64,000 bases of DNA from Chitinophaga alhagiae (GCF_003568665.1 NZ_QXMH01000004.1:290942-354941), one strand, 5' to 3'. Counted from the first letter of the stretch, positions 9,313-17,376 are shown. The notes: generated by a model not told the origin, from the sequence alone. Translations and numbers: made by a program.

Positions 9313-9870
9313 TCAGAGTACAATGTCTGGCAGATGATGATATGTACCGGAGAACATTTTGATGATCTCACGTTCTTTTATTCCCGTTTTTTCACAATTC
9401 CGGTTAACCAGTAAATATCCGCTTATTGCAGGGTATTCGAAATGCGCAAAAGTTTGTTGACCAAATTTCTTCGCTGCAAAATAAACATATGTTCTAAAAC
9501 GCTGATTGCTGGCAATCCCTTCCACCTTGCCAGAGGTTCTGTCAATTGTGCGGGAACCGATAAAACCGAAAGAAGCGGAGGGGTGTTCCTTCAACAGCAG
9601 GGGAACTGTTTTGGCGCAGGTAACCAGGATGTTGCCTATATCTCCTTTGTTCGTTATCTTATTGTACCTGAAATCACTATGCCTATGCTGTTTTGCATAA
9701 AATTTCACAGCAAATGCATCTGCCTGATGATACTCAGCCCTTACAATGTAAATATACCGGGTAACCGGTGAATAGAATTTGTAAATGTAGGTACATACAT
9801 GGTCAGATGCATCCCTGCATTGCTGCCGCTGAACAAAATTTAATGTATAACCAGGAAAATCAAACGTCAA
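9313..9870 (-). CDS. Uncharacterised protein, second gene of a two-gene AT-rich islet
   Basis: A 185-residue protein with no signal peptide or membrane segment; I do not recognise its family. It reads as a real mixed alpha/beta protein rather than a shadow frame (YIYIVRAEYH, AFAVKFYAKQH, SDFRYNKITNKGD, ASFGFIGSRT, NQRFRTYVYF). The frame opens with TTG at 9870, and this TTG overlaps the TGA of the 63-residue gene before it (TTGA), so translation is probably coupled. Base composition is clearly more AT-rich than the neighbouring genes and codon use differs, suggesting acquisition by transfer. A single-effector role next to a small partner (as in toxin-antitoxin or defence pairs) is only a hypothesis. 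No terminator is evident on this strand before the convergent DUF2723 terminator. Confidence 0.65.
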   Translation of the reverse strand: MTFDFPGYTLNFVQRQQCRDASDHVCTYIYKFYSPVTRYIYIVRAEYHQADAFAVKFYAKQHRHSDFRYNKITNKGDIGNILVTCAKTVPLLLKEHPSASFGFIGSRTIDRTSGKVEGIASNQRFRTYVYFAAKKFGQQTFAHFEYPAISGYLLVNRNCEKTGIKEREIIKMFSGTYHHLPDIVL

Positions 9871-10058
9871 GGCACTAAAACATTGATAGCAGAAGTGTTG
9901 GTTCTTTTAGCTAAATCGGAGGCTGACAATAACTTACCATTTGTAAGTTCAGGAGTTAAAACAACGGGCTTTACTTCCGTTAAACTTGGCCAGTTTAGAC
10001 GGTCACCTTTGGGTACTATTTTTTTACCCTCGGAATTTTTATGGTGAGCACGTTTCAT
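9867..10058 (-). CDS. Small uncharacterised protein, first gene of the AT-rich islet
   Basis: A 63-residue basic protein starting at ATG 10058, MKRAHHKNSEGKKIVPKGD at the N-terminus and LLSASDLAKRTNTSAIN near the C-terminus. The N-terminal third is Lys/His/Arg-rich and probably disordered; the end may be a helix. It is preceded by a good -7 box (TAATTTTG) and overlaps the 185-residue gene by four bases. Order and size (small first gene, larger second gene) recall antitoxin-toxin pairs, but no known antitoxin fold is recognisable. AT-rich like its partner. Confidence 0.55.
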   Translation of the reverse strand: MKRAHHKNSEGKKIVPKGDRLNWPSLTEVKPVVLTPELTNGKLLSASDLAKRTNTSAINVLVP

Positions 10059-10068
10059 ATAATGCTTT

Positions 10069-10076
10069 CAAAATTA
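10069..10076 (-). promoter_or_regulatory. -7 box TAATTTTG of the two-gene islet
   Basis: On the minus strand TAATTTTG matches TAnnTTTG and ends 10 bases before the ATG at 10058, giving a leader of a few bases at most. Confidence 0.5.
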
Positions 10077-10151
10077 CAAAAAATATGAGAAATAACCCTG
10101 CCATACCCTGAGAGTGGCATAACCAGCACACTTAATACATTGATTATTAAC

Positions 10152-10184
10152 AAAAAATCGCCGGGGGCATCCCCCCGGCGATTT
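10152..10184 (-). terminator. Terminator of the TIM-barrel epimerase-like gene
   Basis: A 13-bp stem AAATCGCCGGGGG (10155-10167) / CCCCCGGCGATTT (10172-10184) with a short loop; read on the minus strand it is followed by TTTTTTG. It lies about 25 bases beyond the minus-strand gene's stop. Confidence 0.8.
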
Positions 10185-10208
10185 CATTTTTTTATACCTT
10201 CAAAGCAA

Positions 10209-11048
10209 TTACAACTTAGATATCATTGCCCTTACATTCTTCACGCTTTCTGTGATTTCCGGCACGCTGTTAAACCAGTTGTGCTCGTACTCCGCAGAAA
10301 AAAGCCCCTTGAATTTTTGCTTTTTCAGCTCTTTCAGCACCCCTTCAATGTTGCAAACGCCGGTGCCCCACACTACATCGTGACCCTGGCGGGATTTTTC
10401 GTGCAGGTCTTTCATATGCAGGCTGAACACGCGGCCGTTCAGTTTTTGCAGGCTCTCAATGGGGTCCAGTCCGGAGCGTACCCAGTGGCCAATGTCCGCG
10501 CAGGCGCCCATGTACTGGCTGCGGCCGTTGATGGCGGCCAGCACGCTGTCCGGAGACCAGTAATGGCTCGGTTTCGGGTGGTCGTGAATGGCCACCTTGA
10601 TCTTGTACTCGTCACACAGTTTGGACACCAGGTCCAGGTCTTGCAGGCGCGGTTCAGACGTGATGATCTGGATCTTCATGGCTTTGGCAAACTCGAACAG
10701 CTGTTTCCACTCCTCGTCGCTCCTCGGGCTTACTACCCCAAAGGCTACCAGGGTCTTCTTTTTGCTTTTCAGCAGGTCAAGCACCTGCTGGCGCTTGGCG
10801 GCATCCATCTTGAAGTCCATTTTGCCTTCAATATTGCCGCCAATGGTCTGGCCCGGGTAACATTCCACATATTGCAGCCCGCAGGAGTCCAGTTTGTCCA
10901 GCGCCTGAGTGAGGGTAAACCGGTTGAATGAATAAGCCTGGGCGCCCAGTTTCCAGCCCAGCTTCGCTTCCTGTTTTTGCGCAACAGCCGTGGTGAACAG
11001 CATAACGGCCATTCCCAGGCTTAGCAGCCCTTTTCGTAATGAATTCAT
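10209..11048 (-). CDS. Secreted sugar phosphate isomerase/epimerase-like TIM-barrel protein
   Basis: A 279-residue protein of the xylose-isomerase-like TIM-barrel (AP endonuclease 2) family. A Sec signal peptide (about 1-23, LLSLGMAVMLFTTAVAQ) predicts periplasmic location, unusual for a true sugar-phosphate enzyme. Barrel landmarks include GLQYVECYPG (about 57-66), IITSEPR, VAIHDHP (about 151-157), ACADIGHW, FSLHMKD and FSAEYEHN; the Glu/His/Asp/His residues in these strands are the expected metal ligands. Established knowledge: secreted members in Bacteroidota often occur with DUF1080 proteins and Gfo/Idh/MocA oxidoreductases and can act as 3-keto-glycoside lyases. Both partner families are encoded 3-5 kb away on the other strand. 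The exact substrate is inferred. Confidence 0.85.
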   Translation of the reverse strand: MNSLRKGLLSLGMAVMLFTTAVAQKQEAKLGWKLGAQAYSFNRFTLTQALDKLDSCGLQYVECYPGQTIGGNIEGKMDFKMDAAKRQQVLDLLKSKKKTLVAFGVVSPRSDEEWKQLFEFAKAMKIQIITSEPRLQDLDLVSKLCDEYKIKVAIHDHPKPSHYWSPDSVLAAINGRSQYMGACADIGHWVRSGLDPIESLQKLNGRVFSLHMKDLHEKSRQGHDVVWGTGVCNIEGVLKELKKQKFKGLFSAEYEHNWFNSVPEITESVKNVRAMISKL

Positions 11049-11234
11049 AGACGTGTTTTTTAACAGAGAGTAAAATAAGTGAATAAACAGCCATTTTCTT
11101 AATTTTCCGGGCCGCTTTTTTTACTTTTTTCGCCCCAGCGCTTTTTTGCGTAAATTAGACCTGATATGCAGCCCGCATGGCCGTCACTGTTAGTGGCACC
11201 CCATCGGGTTAAATAAAAAAGACAAAATAAGGGG

Positions 11235-12329
11235 ATGAAAGGATTTATTTTCTCCCGGTTTGACCCGTCGGAGAACCAACAGTCGCCGTTCGAAAAATTG
11301 CTGGACATTTTCACGCAATTGCTCACTTACACCAGCGGAGACGTGGCAGAGGCCCTGCAGTGGCTCACAGAGCTAGACAAAGAATACCAGCTTTCCAATA
11401 ACGAGTATGGCATAGGGGATTTCATACAAGACCTGAAAGACAAAGGCTTTATCCGCGAAAACGAGGAAAACAGCCAGCTGAACATTACCGGCAAAACCGA
11501 GCAGACCATCCGGAAAAGGGCACTGGAAGAGATCTTCGGCAAACTCAAAAAGTCTAATATCGGGGACCATAATATCCGTAAATCAGGTATGGGCGATGAG
11601 CTGAACGCCGAAACCCGGCCTTATACCTTTGGCGACGCCCTGGAGCAGATAGACATGACCGCCTCCATCCGCAATGCCCAGATCAACCACGGCATTGACG
11701 CGTTCTCCATGCAGCAGGACGATCTTGAGATCAGGGAAACGGACTTCAAGACCCAGACCTCCACCGCCCTGATGATAGATATTTCCCACTCCATGATCCT
11801 CTACGGGGAAGACCGGATCACCCCTGCCAAAAAAGTGGCCATGGCCCTCAGCGAGCTGATCACCACCCGCTACCAGAAAGACACGCTTGACATTATCGTG
11901 TTCGGCAACGATGCCTGGCAGGTGGAGATCAAAGACCTGCCCTACCTGCAGGTAGGCCCCTACCATACCAATACCGTGGCGGGGCTGGAGCTGGCCATGG
12001 ACATTCTGTGCAGGCGGCGCAATCCCAACAAGCAGATCTTCATGATCACAGACGGGAAACCCACCTGCCTCAAGCAGGGCAAACAATATTACAAGAACAG
12101 CTTCGGGCTTGACAGGAAGATACTCAACCGTACCCTCAACCTGGCGGCCCAGTGCAAAAAGCTGAAAATACCCATCACCACCTTTATGGTAGCCACAGAT
12201 CCCTGGCTGCAGCAATTTGTAAAGGAGTTTACGGAAACCAATAACGGCAAGGCTTTTTTCTCCGGAACAGACAAACTGGGCCAGTTCCTCTTCTACGATT
12301 TCGAGAGCGGGAAAAGAAAGCGGCTATAA
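11235..12329 (+). CDS. VWA domain protein paired with a ChlI/MoxR-type ATPase
   Basis: A 364-residue cytosolic protein. Residues 1-170 are helical and partly charged, with no recognised domain; residues about 175-345 form a von Willebrand A domain whose metal-ion-dependent adhesion site DxSxS is intact (DISHS, 182-186), with a later FMITDGKP strand. It ends in a basic tail (ESGKRKRL). The AAA+ ATPase gene starts 17 bases downstream. Family knowledge: MoxR/ChlI-like ATPases with VWA partners act as chaperone-like machines that insert metals or remodel client complexes; the client here is unknown. The start at 11235 is the first ATG and follows a purine-rich GGGG stretch. Confidence 0.85.
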   Translation: MKGFIFSRFDPSENQQSPFEKLLDIFTQLLTYTSGDVAEALQWLTELDKEYQLSNNEYGIGDFIQDLKDKGFIRENEENSQLNITGKTEQTIRKRALEEIFGKLKKSNIGDHNIRKSGMGDELNAETRPYTFGDALEQIDMTASIRNAQINHGIDAFSMQQDDLEIRETDFKTQTSTALMIDISHSMILYGEDRITPAKKVAMALSELITTRYQKDTLDIIVFGNDAWQVEIKDLPYLQVGPYHTNTVAGLELAMDILCRRRNPNKQIFMITDGKPTCLKQGKQYYKNSFGLDRKILNRTLNLAAQCKKLKIPITTFMVATDPWLQQFVKEFTETNNGKAFFSGTDKLGQFLFYDFESGKRKRL

Positions 12330-12346
12330 AAACAGCAACACAAGCA

Positions 12347-13849
12347 ATGGAAAAGATCAAAACGCTCGGAGAGCTTAAAAAAAGTGGTTATACCTACCGC
12401 ACCGTGAAAGAGGAGATCAGGCAGAACCTGGTACTGAAGCTGAAAAGAAAAGAAAGCACTTTCCCCGGCATTATAGGGTATGACGATACGGTGATACCCG
12501 ATACCGAAAGGGCCCTGCTCTCCCGGCACAATATCCTGTTCCTGGGGTTGCGCGGGCAGGCCAAAACGAGAATGGCCCGGCAAATGACAGACCTGCTGGA
12601 CGAGTGGATACCCATTGTGGCCGGCTCGGAGGTGAACGACAACCCTTTTGCGCCCCTCAGCCGTTATGGGCGTGACCTGGTAGCCAGCCTGGGAGACAAA
12701 ACGCCCATAGAATGGCTCCCCCGCGAGGCCCGTTATGGAGAAAAGCTGGCTACGCCCGATGTATCCGTGGCGGACCTCATCGGAGACGTAGACCCCATCA
12801 AGGCGGCCAATGAAAAACTGAGCTATGCGGACGAAAGGGTGATCCATTTCGGCATCATTCCCCGCTCCAACCGCGGCATATTTGTGATCAACGAGCTGCC
12901 TGACCTCCAGGCCCGCATACAGGTGGCCCTCTTCAACATCCTCCAGGAAGGGGACATACAGATACGGGGCTTCAAGGTGCGCATGCCGCTGGATATCCTG
13001 TTCGTTTTCACGGCCAACCCGGAAGACTATACGAACCGCGGCGCCATTGTAACGCCGCTGAAAGACCGTATAGAAAGCCAGATCATCACGCACTATCCCA
13101 AAACGCTGGAAAACTCGCTGCTCATTACCGAGCAGGAAGCCGCCATACACGAAGAACAGCAGGGCGCCGTGCGCATGCCAGACATCATCAAACGGCTGAT
13201 AGAACAGGTGGCGTTCGAGGCCCGCGCCAGCGAATGGGTGGATAAAAAAAGCGGCGTATCTGCCCGCCTCACCATTGCCGCATTCGAGAACGCCATCAGC
13301 GCGGCCGAGCGCAGGGCCATCATCAACAAGGAAAAGAGCACCCAGGTACGGATCAATGACCTGCAGGGCATCATACCCGCCATAACGGGAAAGATAGAAC
13401 TGGTATACGAAGGCGAGCAGGAAGGACCATTGCAGGTGGCCGTAAACCTGCTGGAAAAGAGCGTGCGCACCACCTTTGCGCACTACTTCCCCAACCCTGA
13501 CGCCTTCAAGAAACGCAAGGCCGGCGCGGCAGACGTGAATCCCTACCGCAGCATCATCCAGTGGTTTGACCAGGGCAATGCCCTGCAACTGATGCAGGAT
13601 ACTACGGACAAACAGTACGAAGCCGCCCTTACCCGGGTAAGCGGGCTGCCGGAACTGGTAAAGCACCTCTTCCCCCAGGCCAACAAACAGGAACAGCTGC
13701 TGATGATGGAAATGGTGCTGCACGGGCTGGCCGCCTATTCCCTGCTCAGCAAGAAAACATTAGAGCGTGAGACCCGTTTTTCTGACCTGTTGGGCACCAT
13801 GATGAATTTTGGCACGGCGGAAGACCCCGAAGAAGAGGAAGAAATATAG
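12347..13849 (+). CDS. AAA+ ATPase, magnesium-chelatase ChlI / MoxR-like
   Basis: A 500-residue AAA+ protein. The Walker A motif GLRGQAKT sits at 67-74 (the ChlI-type GxRGxAKT form), Walker B with IFVINE at 178-183, a sensor-1 segment with LFVFTANPEDYTNRGAIVTPLKDR at about 220-245, and a helical C-terminal domain to 500 ending in an acidic tail (DPEEEEEI). Acting with the upstream VWA protein, it probably forms a hexameric ring using ATP to remodel a partner, as in metal-chelatase or CoxD/CoxE-like systems. The client is not encoded adjacent in an obvious way; the flanking genes concern sugar oxidation. The 17-base spacing supports one operon. Confidence 0.88.
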   Translation: MEKIKTLGELKKSGYTYRTVKEEIRQNLVLKLKRKESTFPGIIGYDDTVIPDTERALLSRHNILFLGLRGQAKTRMARQMTDLLDEWIPIVAGSEVNDNPFAPLSRYGRDLVASLGDKTPIEWLPREARYGEKLATPDVSVADLIGDVDPIKAANEKLSYADERVIHFGIIPRSNRGIFVINELPDLQARIQVALFNILQEGDIQIRGFKVRMPLDILFVFTANPEDYTNRGAIVTPLKDRIESQIITHYPKTLENSLLITEQEAAIHEEQQGAVRMPDIIKRLIEQVAFEARASEWVDKKSGVSARLTIAAFENAISAAERRAIINKEKSTQVRINDLQGIIPAITGKIELVYEGEQEGPLQVAVNLLEKSVRTTFAHYFPNPDAFKKRKAGAADVNPYRSIIQWFDQGNALQLMQDTTDKQYEAALTRVSGLPELVKHLFPQANKQEQLLMMEMVLHGLAAYSLLSKKTLERETRFSDLLGTMMNFGTAEDPEEEEEI

Positions 13850-13904
13850 TTTCCTTTTCATATCTTGGATGTCATTTACTCCACGTCTAAATACATGAAA
13901 ACTT

Positions 13905-15191
13905 ATGCACAGAAGAAACTTTCTCCTGAACTCCGGTGCCTTCCTGGCCGGGTCGGCCCTCTTTCCTTCTGCCCTGCGCGCATTAGCCCCCAGCGACCGT
14001 GTTAATTTTGCGGTCATCGGCGTGAACGGCATGGGATGGAGCAACCTCAACGGCCTGCTGAACCACCCCGAAGCGCAGTGCGTGGCGCTTTGCGACGTAG
14101 ACAAGAACGTGCTGGACAAACGGGCCGCGGAGCTGGCCAAAAAGAACATTACCAACGTAAAGCTCTACAGTGACTACCGCAAGCTGCTCGAGAACAAAGA
14201 CATTGACGCCGTGGTGATCGGCACGCCCGACCACTGGCACTGCCTGCAAATGACAGATGCCTGCGCCGCCGGCAAAGATGTATACGTTGAAAAGCCCATC
14301 GGCAACTCCATTGCCGAGTGCCGCGCCATGGTAGCCGCACAGCAGCGCCACAACCGCGTAGTGCAGGTAGGCCAGTGGCAGCGCAGCATGCAGCACTTTA
14401 ACGATGCCATTGATTTTGTACACTCCGGCAAACTGGGCAATGTGAGGCTCGTAAAAGCCTGGGCCTACATGGGCTGGATGAAGTCCATCCCCAAACAGCC
14501 CACCTCCGCCCCTCCCGCCGGCGTGGACTATAAAACCTGGCTGGGCCCGGCGCAAACCCGGCCCTTTGACCCTAACCGCTTCCATTTCAACTTTCGCTGG
14601 TATTGGGATTATGCCGGCGGCCTGATGACAGACTGGGGCGTACACCTGGTAGACTATGCGCTCTATGGCATGAAGGCCTCCAACCCCAAATCAGTGGTAG
14701 CGGCCGGCGGCAAGTTCGCCTACCCGGACGATGCGGCCGAAACGCCAGACACGCTCACGGCCATTTACGAGTTTGACGGCTTCAACATGCAGTGGGAACA
14801 CGCCACCGGTATAGACGGCGGCCCCTACGGCCGTACCCACGGCATTGCCTTCCTGGGCAACAACGGCACCCTGGTGCTGGACCGCGGCGGCTGGGAGGTG
14901 ATACCTGAAAAAGATAAAATGGAAGCCGTGCCCCGCGTAAAAGCATCAGACAACGGGCTGGTGAAACATACCAAGAACTTCCTGGAGGTGATCAAGTCAC
15001 GCAACCTGAAAGACCTCCACTGCGATATCCAGACCGGCGCCAACGTAGCCGTGAATGCCCAAATGGGCAATATTGCCTTTAAAACAGGCCAGAAAGTGTA
15101 CTGGAACAAGGAAAAGCAGCAGTTTACAGACGCCGCTGCCAACAAACTCATCACACCCGTTTATCACAACAGTTATAAATTGCCTAAATAA
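13905..15191 (+). CDS. Gfo/Idh/MocA family oxidoreductase, Tat-exported
   Basis: A 428-residue NAD(P)-dependent oxidoreductase. The N-terminus carries a twin-arginine signal (MHRRNFLLNSGAFLAGSALF), so it is folded with cofactor and exported to the periplasm. The Rossmann region follows (NFAVIGVNGMGWSN, about 34-47) with the EKP motif (VYVEKPIG, about 126-133) that places the catalytic Lys, and the C-terminal alpha/beta substrate domain (WDYAGGLMTDWGVHLVDYALYG, about 232-253). Secreted members of this family typically oxidise or reduce the 3-OH of sugars or glycosides. The stop TAA overlaps the ATG of the DUF1080 gene (TAATG), so the two are translationally coupled and act in one pathway. Upstream TATCTTGG is only a one-mismatch -7 box. 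Confidence 0.92.
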   Translation: MHRRNFLLNSGAFLAGSALFPSALRALAPSDRVNFAVIGVNGMGWSNLNGLLNHPEAQCVALCDVDKNVLDKRAAELAKKNITNVKLYSDYRKLLENKDIDAVVIGTPDHWHCLQMTDACAAGKDVYVEKPIGNSIAECRAMVAAQQRHNRVVQVGQWQRSMQHFNDAIDFVHSGKLGNVRLVKAWAYMGWMKSIPKQPTSAPPAGVDYKTWLGPAQTRPFDPNRFHFNFRWYWDYAGGLMTDWGVHLVDYALYGMKASNPKSVVAAGGKFAYPDDAAETPDTLTAIYEFDGFNMQWEHATGIDGGPYGRTHGIAFLGNNGTLVLDRGGWEVIPEKDKMEAVPRVKASDNGLVKHTKNFLEVIKSRNLKDLHCDIQTGANVAVNAQMGNIAFKTGQKVYWNKEKQQFTDAAANKLITPVYHNSYKLPK

Positions 15192-15937
15192 TGAACATGT
15201 ACCGTTTTTCTTCCCTGCTGGTATCAGCCGCCCTGCTGTTACCCGCCATCAGCGCCAATGCGCAGGAAAAGGGCAAGCCTGAAGACACAGAAGTATGGGA
15301 ACCCGTGCCGGCCGTGGTAACACCCGGCGCCGGCACCGCCGCGCCCTCAGACGCCATTGTGCTGTTTGACGGTAAAAATCTTGACCAGTGGGAGTCCGAG
15401 AAGGGTGGCGCCGCTCCCTGGACGCTGAGCAACGGCGCTATGACGGTAGCCCCTAAAAAAGGCGGCATCAAAACCAAAGCGGCTTTCGAAGACTTCCAGC
15501 TGCATATTGAATGGCGTACGCCCTCCGTGGTAAAAGGCGAAAGCCAGGGCCGCGGCAACAGCGGCATTTTCCTGCAAAGCAATTATGAACTGCAGGTGCT
15601 GGACAACTACAATAACAAAACCTACTCCAACGGCCAGGCAGGCAGCCTGTACAAACAGGCTATCCCCCTGGTGAACGCCTGCAAAAAGCCCGGGGAATGG
15701 CAGGCCTACGATGTGATCTGGACAGCGCCGCGCTTCAATGAAGACGGCAGCCTGAAAACGCCCGCGCGCATTACCGTACTGCACAACGGCATCCTGGTGC
15801 AGAACAATACGGAATTGCTGGGCAAAACACTGTACATCGGCAAACCGTTCTACGAAAAACACGGCGCCCTGCCCCTGATGCTGCAAGACCATGGAGACCT
15901 GGTGAGCTACAGGAACATCTGGGTACGGAAGTTATAA
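15191..15937 (+). CDS. DUF1080 (3-keto-disaccharide hydrolase-like) secreted protein
   Basis: A 248-residue exported protein with a signal peptide (about 1-25, ending SANAQE) and a DUF1080 concanavalin-like beta-sandwich (about 50-248). Landmarks: FDGKNLDQWES, GRGNSGIFLQSNYELQVLDNYNN and the C-terminal DHGDLVSYRNIWVRKL, which is typical for the family. Established knowledge: DUF1080 members act on 3-keto-glucosides (hydrolysis or elimination) after a Gfo/Idh enzyme oxidises C3. The one-base overlap with the oxidoreductase gene supports that link here. ATG at 15191 and 15197 are both possible starts. A terminator follows directly. Confidence 0.9.
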   Translation: MNMYRFSSLLVSAALLLPAISANAQEKGKPEDTEVWEPVPAVVTPGAGTAAPSDAIVLFDGKNLDQWESEKGGAAPWTLSNGAMTVAPKKGGIKTKAAFEDFQLHIEWRTPSVVKGESQGRGNSGIFLQSNYELQVLDNYNNKTYSNGQAGSLYKQAIPLVNACKKPGEWQAYDVIWTAPRFNEDGSLKTPARITVLHNGILVQNNTELLGKTLYIGKPFYEKHGALPLMLQDHGDLVSYRNIWVRKL

Positions 15938-15961
15938 ATGCGTATAACAACCTTTTGGAAG

Positions 15962-15993
15962 ACGGCCGGCGAATGATTCCCGGCCGTTTTTTT
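15962..15993 (+). terminator. Terminator after the DUF1080 gene
   Basis: Perfect 8-bp stem ACGGCCGG (15962-15969) / CCGGCCGT (15980-15987), 10-base loop, then TTTTTTT. Confidence 0.8.
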
Positions 15994-16116
15994 GGAGATC
16001 CTGTGCTGGAGAACAAGGCTTACCCTGTAAGCCGGAACCAGGATTAGTTTTCAGCATTGTAAACCAATATCAGTATTTTCTAAACCAAGGTGTAAACCTA
16101 TATCAGGACAAGACCT

Positions 16117-16230
16117 AGGTCTAACATAGGTCTAATATAGGTGTGATATAGGTGTGATATAGGTCTAATATAGGTGTGATATAGGTGTGATATAGGTCTA
16201 ACATAGGTGTGATATAGGTAGGAACTAGGT
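16117..16230. repeat. Tandem repeat of 11 bp, about ten units
   Basis: Ten consecutive 11-base units begin with AGGT; nine are near identical, in two forms: A (AGGTCTAAYAT) and B (AGGTGTGATAT). Their order is A A B B A B B A B, so a 33-bp ABB super-repeat is visible. A diverged tenth unit (AGGTAGGAACT) and a final AGGT close the array. The 11-bp period is close to one DNA helical turn. It lies in the 396-base stretch (15938-16333) between the DUF1080 gene and tRNA-Cys that otherwise holds only two terminators. Frames across it encode only low-complexity repeats and are not credible genes. Confidence 0.9.
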
Positions 16231-16306
16231 ATTGGTCTTCTTCAGACACAGGTCCCAATGCGGAAATTTGATTTGATTCGTTTTCTGCCAGCCGCTGCCT
16301 GAAAAC

Positions 16307-16332
16307 AAAAAACCTTCTCCAGAGAGAAGGTT
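16307..16332 (-). terminator. Terminator downstream of tRNA-Cys
   Basis: Stem AACCTTCTC (16311-16319) / GAGAAGGTT (16324-16332) with a 4-base loop; on the minus strand it is followed by TTTTTTG, directly after the tRNA CCA end. Confidence 0.8.
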
Positions 16333-16333
16333 T

Positions 16334-16407
16334 TGGAGGTTCCGAGCGGATTCGAACCGCTGTATAAGGTTTTGCAGACCTCTGCCTAGCCACTCGGCCA
16401 CGGAACC
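16334..16407 (-). tRNA. tRNA-Cys (anticodon GCA)
   Basis: On the minus strand the acceptor stem GGTTCCG/CGGAACC closes perfectly. The D-arm uses GCC/GGC, the anticodon stem GAGGT/ACCTT encloses loop CTGCAAA (anticodon GCA), and the T-arm is AGCGG-TTCGAAT-CCGCT. The discriminator base is U, as expected for tRNA-Cys, and CCA is encoded. Length is 74 bases with CCA. Confidence 0.96.
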
Positions 16408-16503
16408 ATTAATTTTGTTGGACTGCAAAAGTAGTAAATTTTCGATATTTGCCAAATCTGATTACAAGATATTCATTTATAAATTAAAAAAAATACACCA
16501 TAT

Positions 16504-17376
16504 ATGACCAGAATAGCCGAATCAGAATTGATACTCAACGCCCGCGGTGCGGTGTACCACCTGGACGTGCGTCCGGAAGAGCTGGCAGATACCGTCATAA
16601 CCGTAGGTGACCCTGACAGGGTGCAGGCTGTGAGCCGGCACTTTGACCGTATTGAAGGCACTTACCGCCACCGCGAGTTTGTGACACATACGGGCTACAT
16701 CGGGCAAAAACGGCTGTCTGTGGTGTCTACGGGTATTGGCACTGATAACATAGATATTGTGCTCAATGAGCTGGATGCCCTGGTCAATATCGATTTCAAT
16801 ACCCGCCTTGTAAAAGAAGAACCGGCGGCGCTGCAGATCATCCGCCTGGGCACTGCCGGCTCCCTGCAGGAGTCTATACCGGTAGACAGTTTTGTGGTAT
16901 CCACCCACGGCCTGGGGCTGGATAACCTGCTGCCTTTTTACACTTATCAGAATACCCCGGAAGAGCTGCTATTGCTGGAAGCCTTCCGCGGGCAGATACG
17001 CCTGCAGCCTAATGCCGCGCGCCCCTACCTGATAGAGGCCGCCGCCACGCTGCTGGAACGCTTTACAGACGGTTTCCACACCGGCATTACCGTTACCTGC
17101 CCCGGCTTTTACGCGCCGCAGGGCCGTGCATTACGGGGCGGCCTCTCCCACCCTGAGCTGATAGAACAGCTGGGCGGCTTCAGCTTCGAGAACCGGCACA
17201 TCACCAATTTTGAAATGGAAACCGCCGGTATTTACGGCCTCGGCCGCGTACTGGGGCATCACTGCCTTTCCATCAGCGCCATTGTGGCCAACCGCGTCAG
17301 GCAGGAGTTCAGCAAAGACGGCAACGCCGCCGTGAACGCGCTCATAGAGAAAGCGCTGGGCATTATTGCACAGTAA
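16504..17376 (+). CDS. Nucleoside phosphorylase (uridine phosphorylase-like)
   Basis: A 290-residue PNP/UDP family enzyme that reversibly cleaves a nucleoside with phosphate to the free base and ribose-1-phosphate, in the cytosol. Typical segments: VGDPDRVQAVSRHFD (about 35-49), GIGTDNIDIVLNEL (phosphate-binding/Ser-Gly region, about 79-92), IRLGTAGSLQESI (about 119-131) and the nucleoside-binding NFEMETAGIYGLG (about 238-250). Specificity for uridine is suggested by overall pattern but not proven. The next gene is dapF, 183 bases later, with its own -7 box. Confidence 0.88.
   Translation: MTRIAESELILNARGAVYHLDVRPEELADTVITVGDPDRVQAVSRHFDRIEGTYRHREFVTHTGYIGQKRLSVVSTGIGTDNIDIVLNELDALVNIDFNTRLVKEEPAALQIIRLGTAGSLQESIPVDSFVVSTHGLGLDNLLPFYTYQNTPEELLLLEAFRGQIRLQPNAARPYLIEAAATLLERFTDGFHTGITVTCPGFYAPQGRALRGGLSHPELIEQLGGFSFENRHITNFEMETAGIYGLGRVLGHHCLSISAIVANRVRQEFSKDGNAAVNALIEKALGIIAQ

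Noticed and set aside
9313..10058. Reading the islet as one frameshifted gene
   Set aside because: The two frames overlap by TTGA in the manner of coupled genes and both ends look complete, so two genes are more likely than one broken gene, though a frameshift cannot be excluded.
16121..16393. Frame of 90 codons on the minus strand with repeated YHTYITPILDL-type residues
   Set aside because: It is the translation of the 11-bp array (33 bp = 11 codons) running into the tRNA-Cys gene; it is repeat-driven, not a gene.
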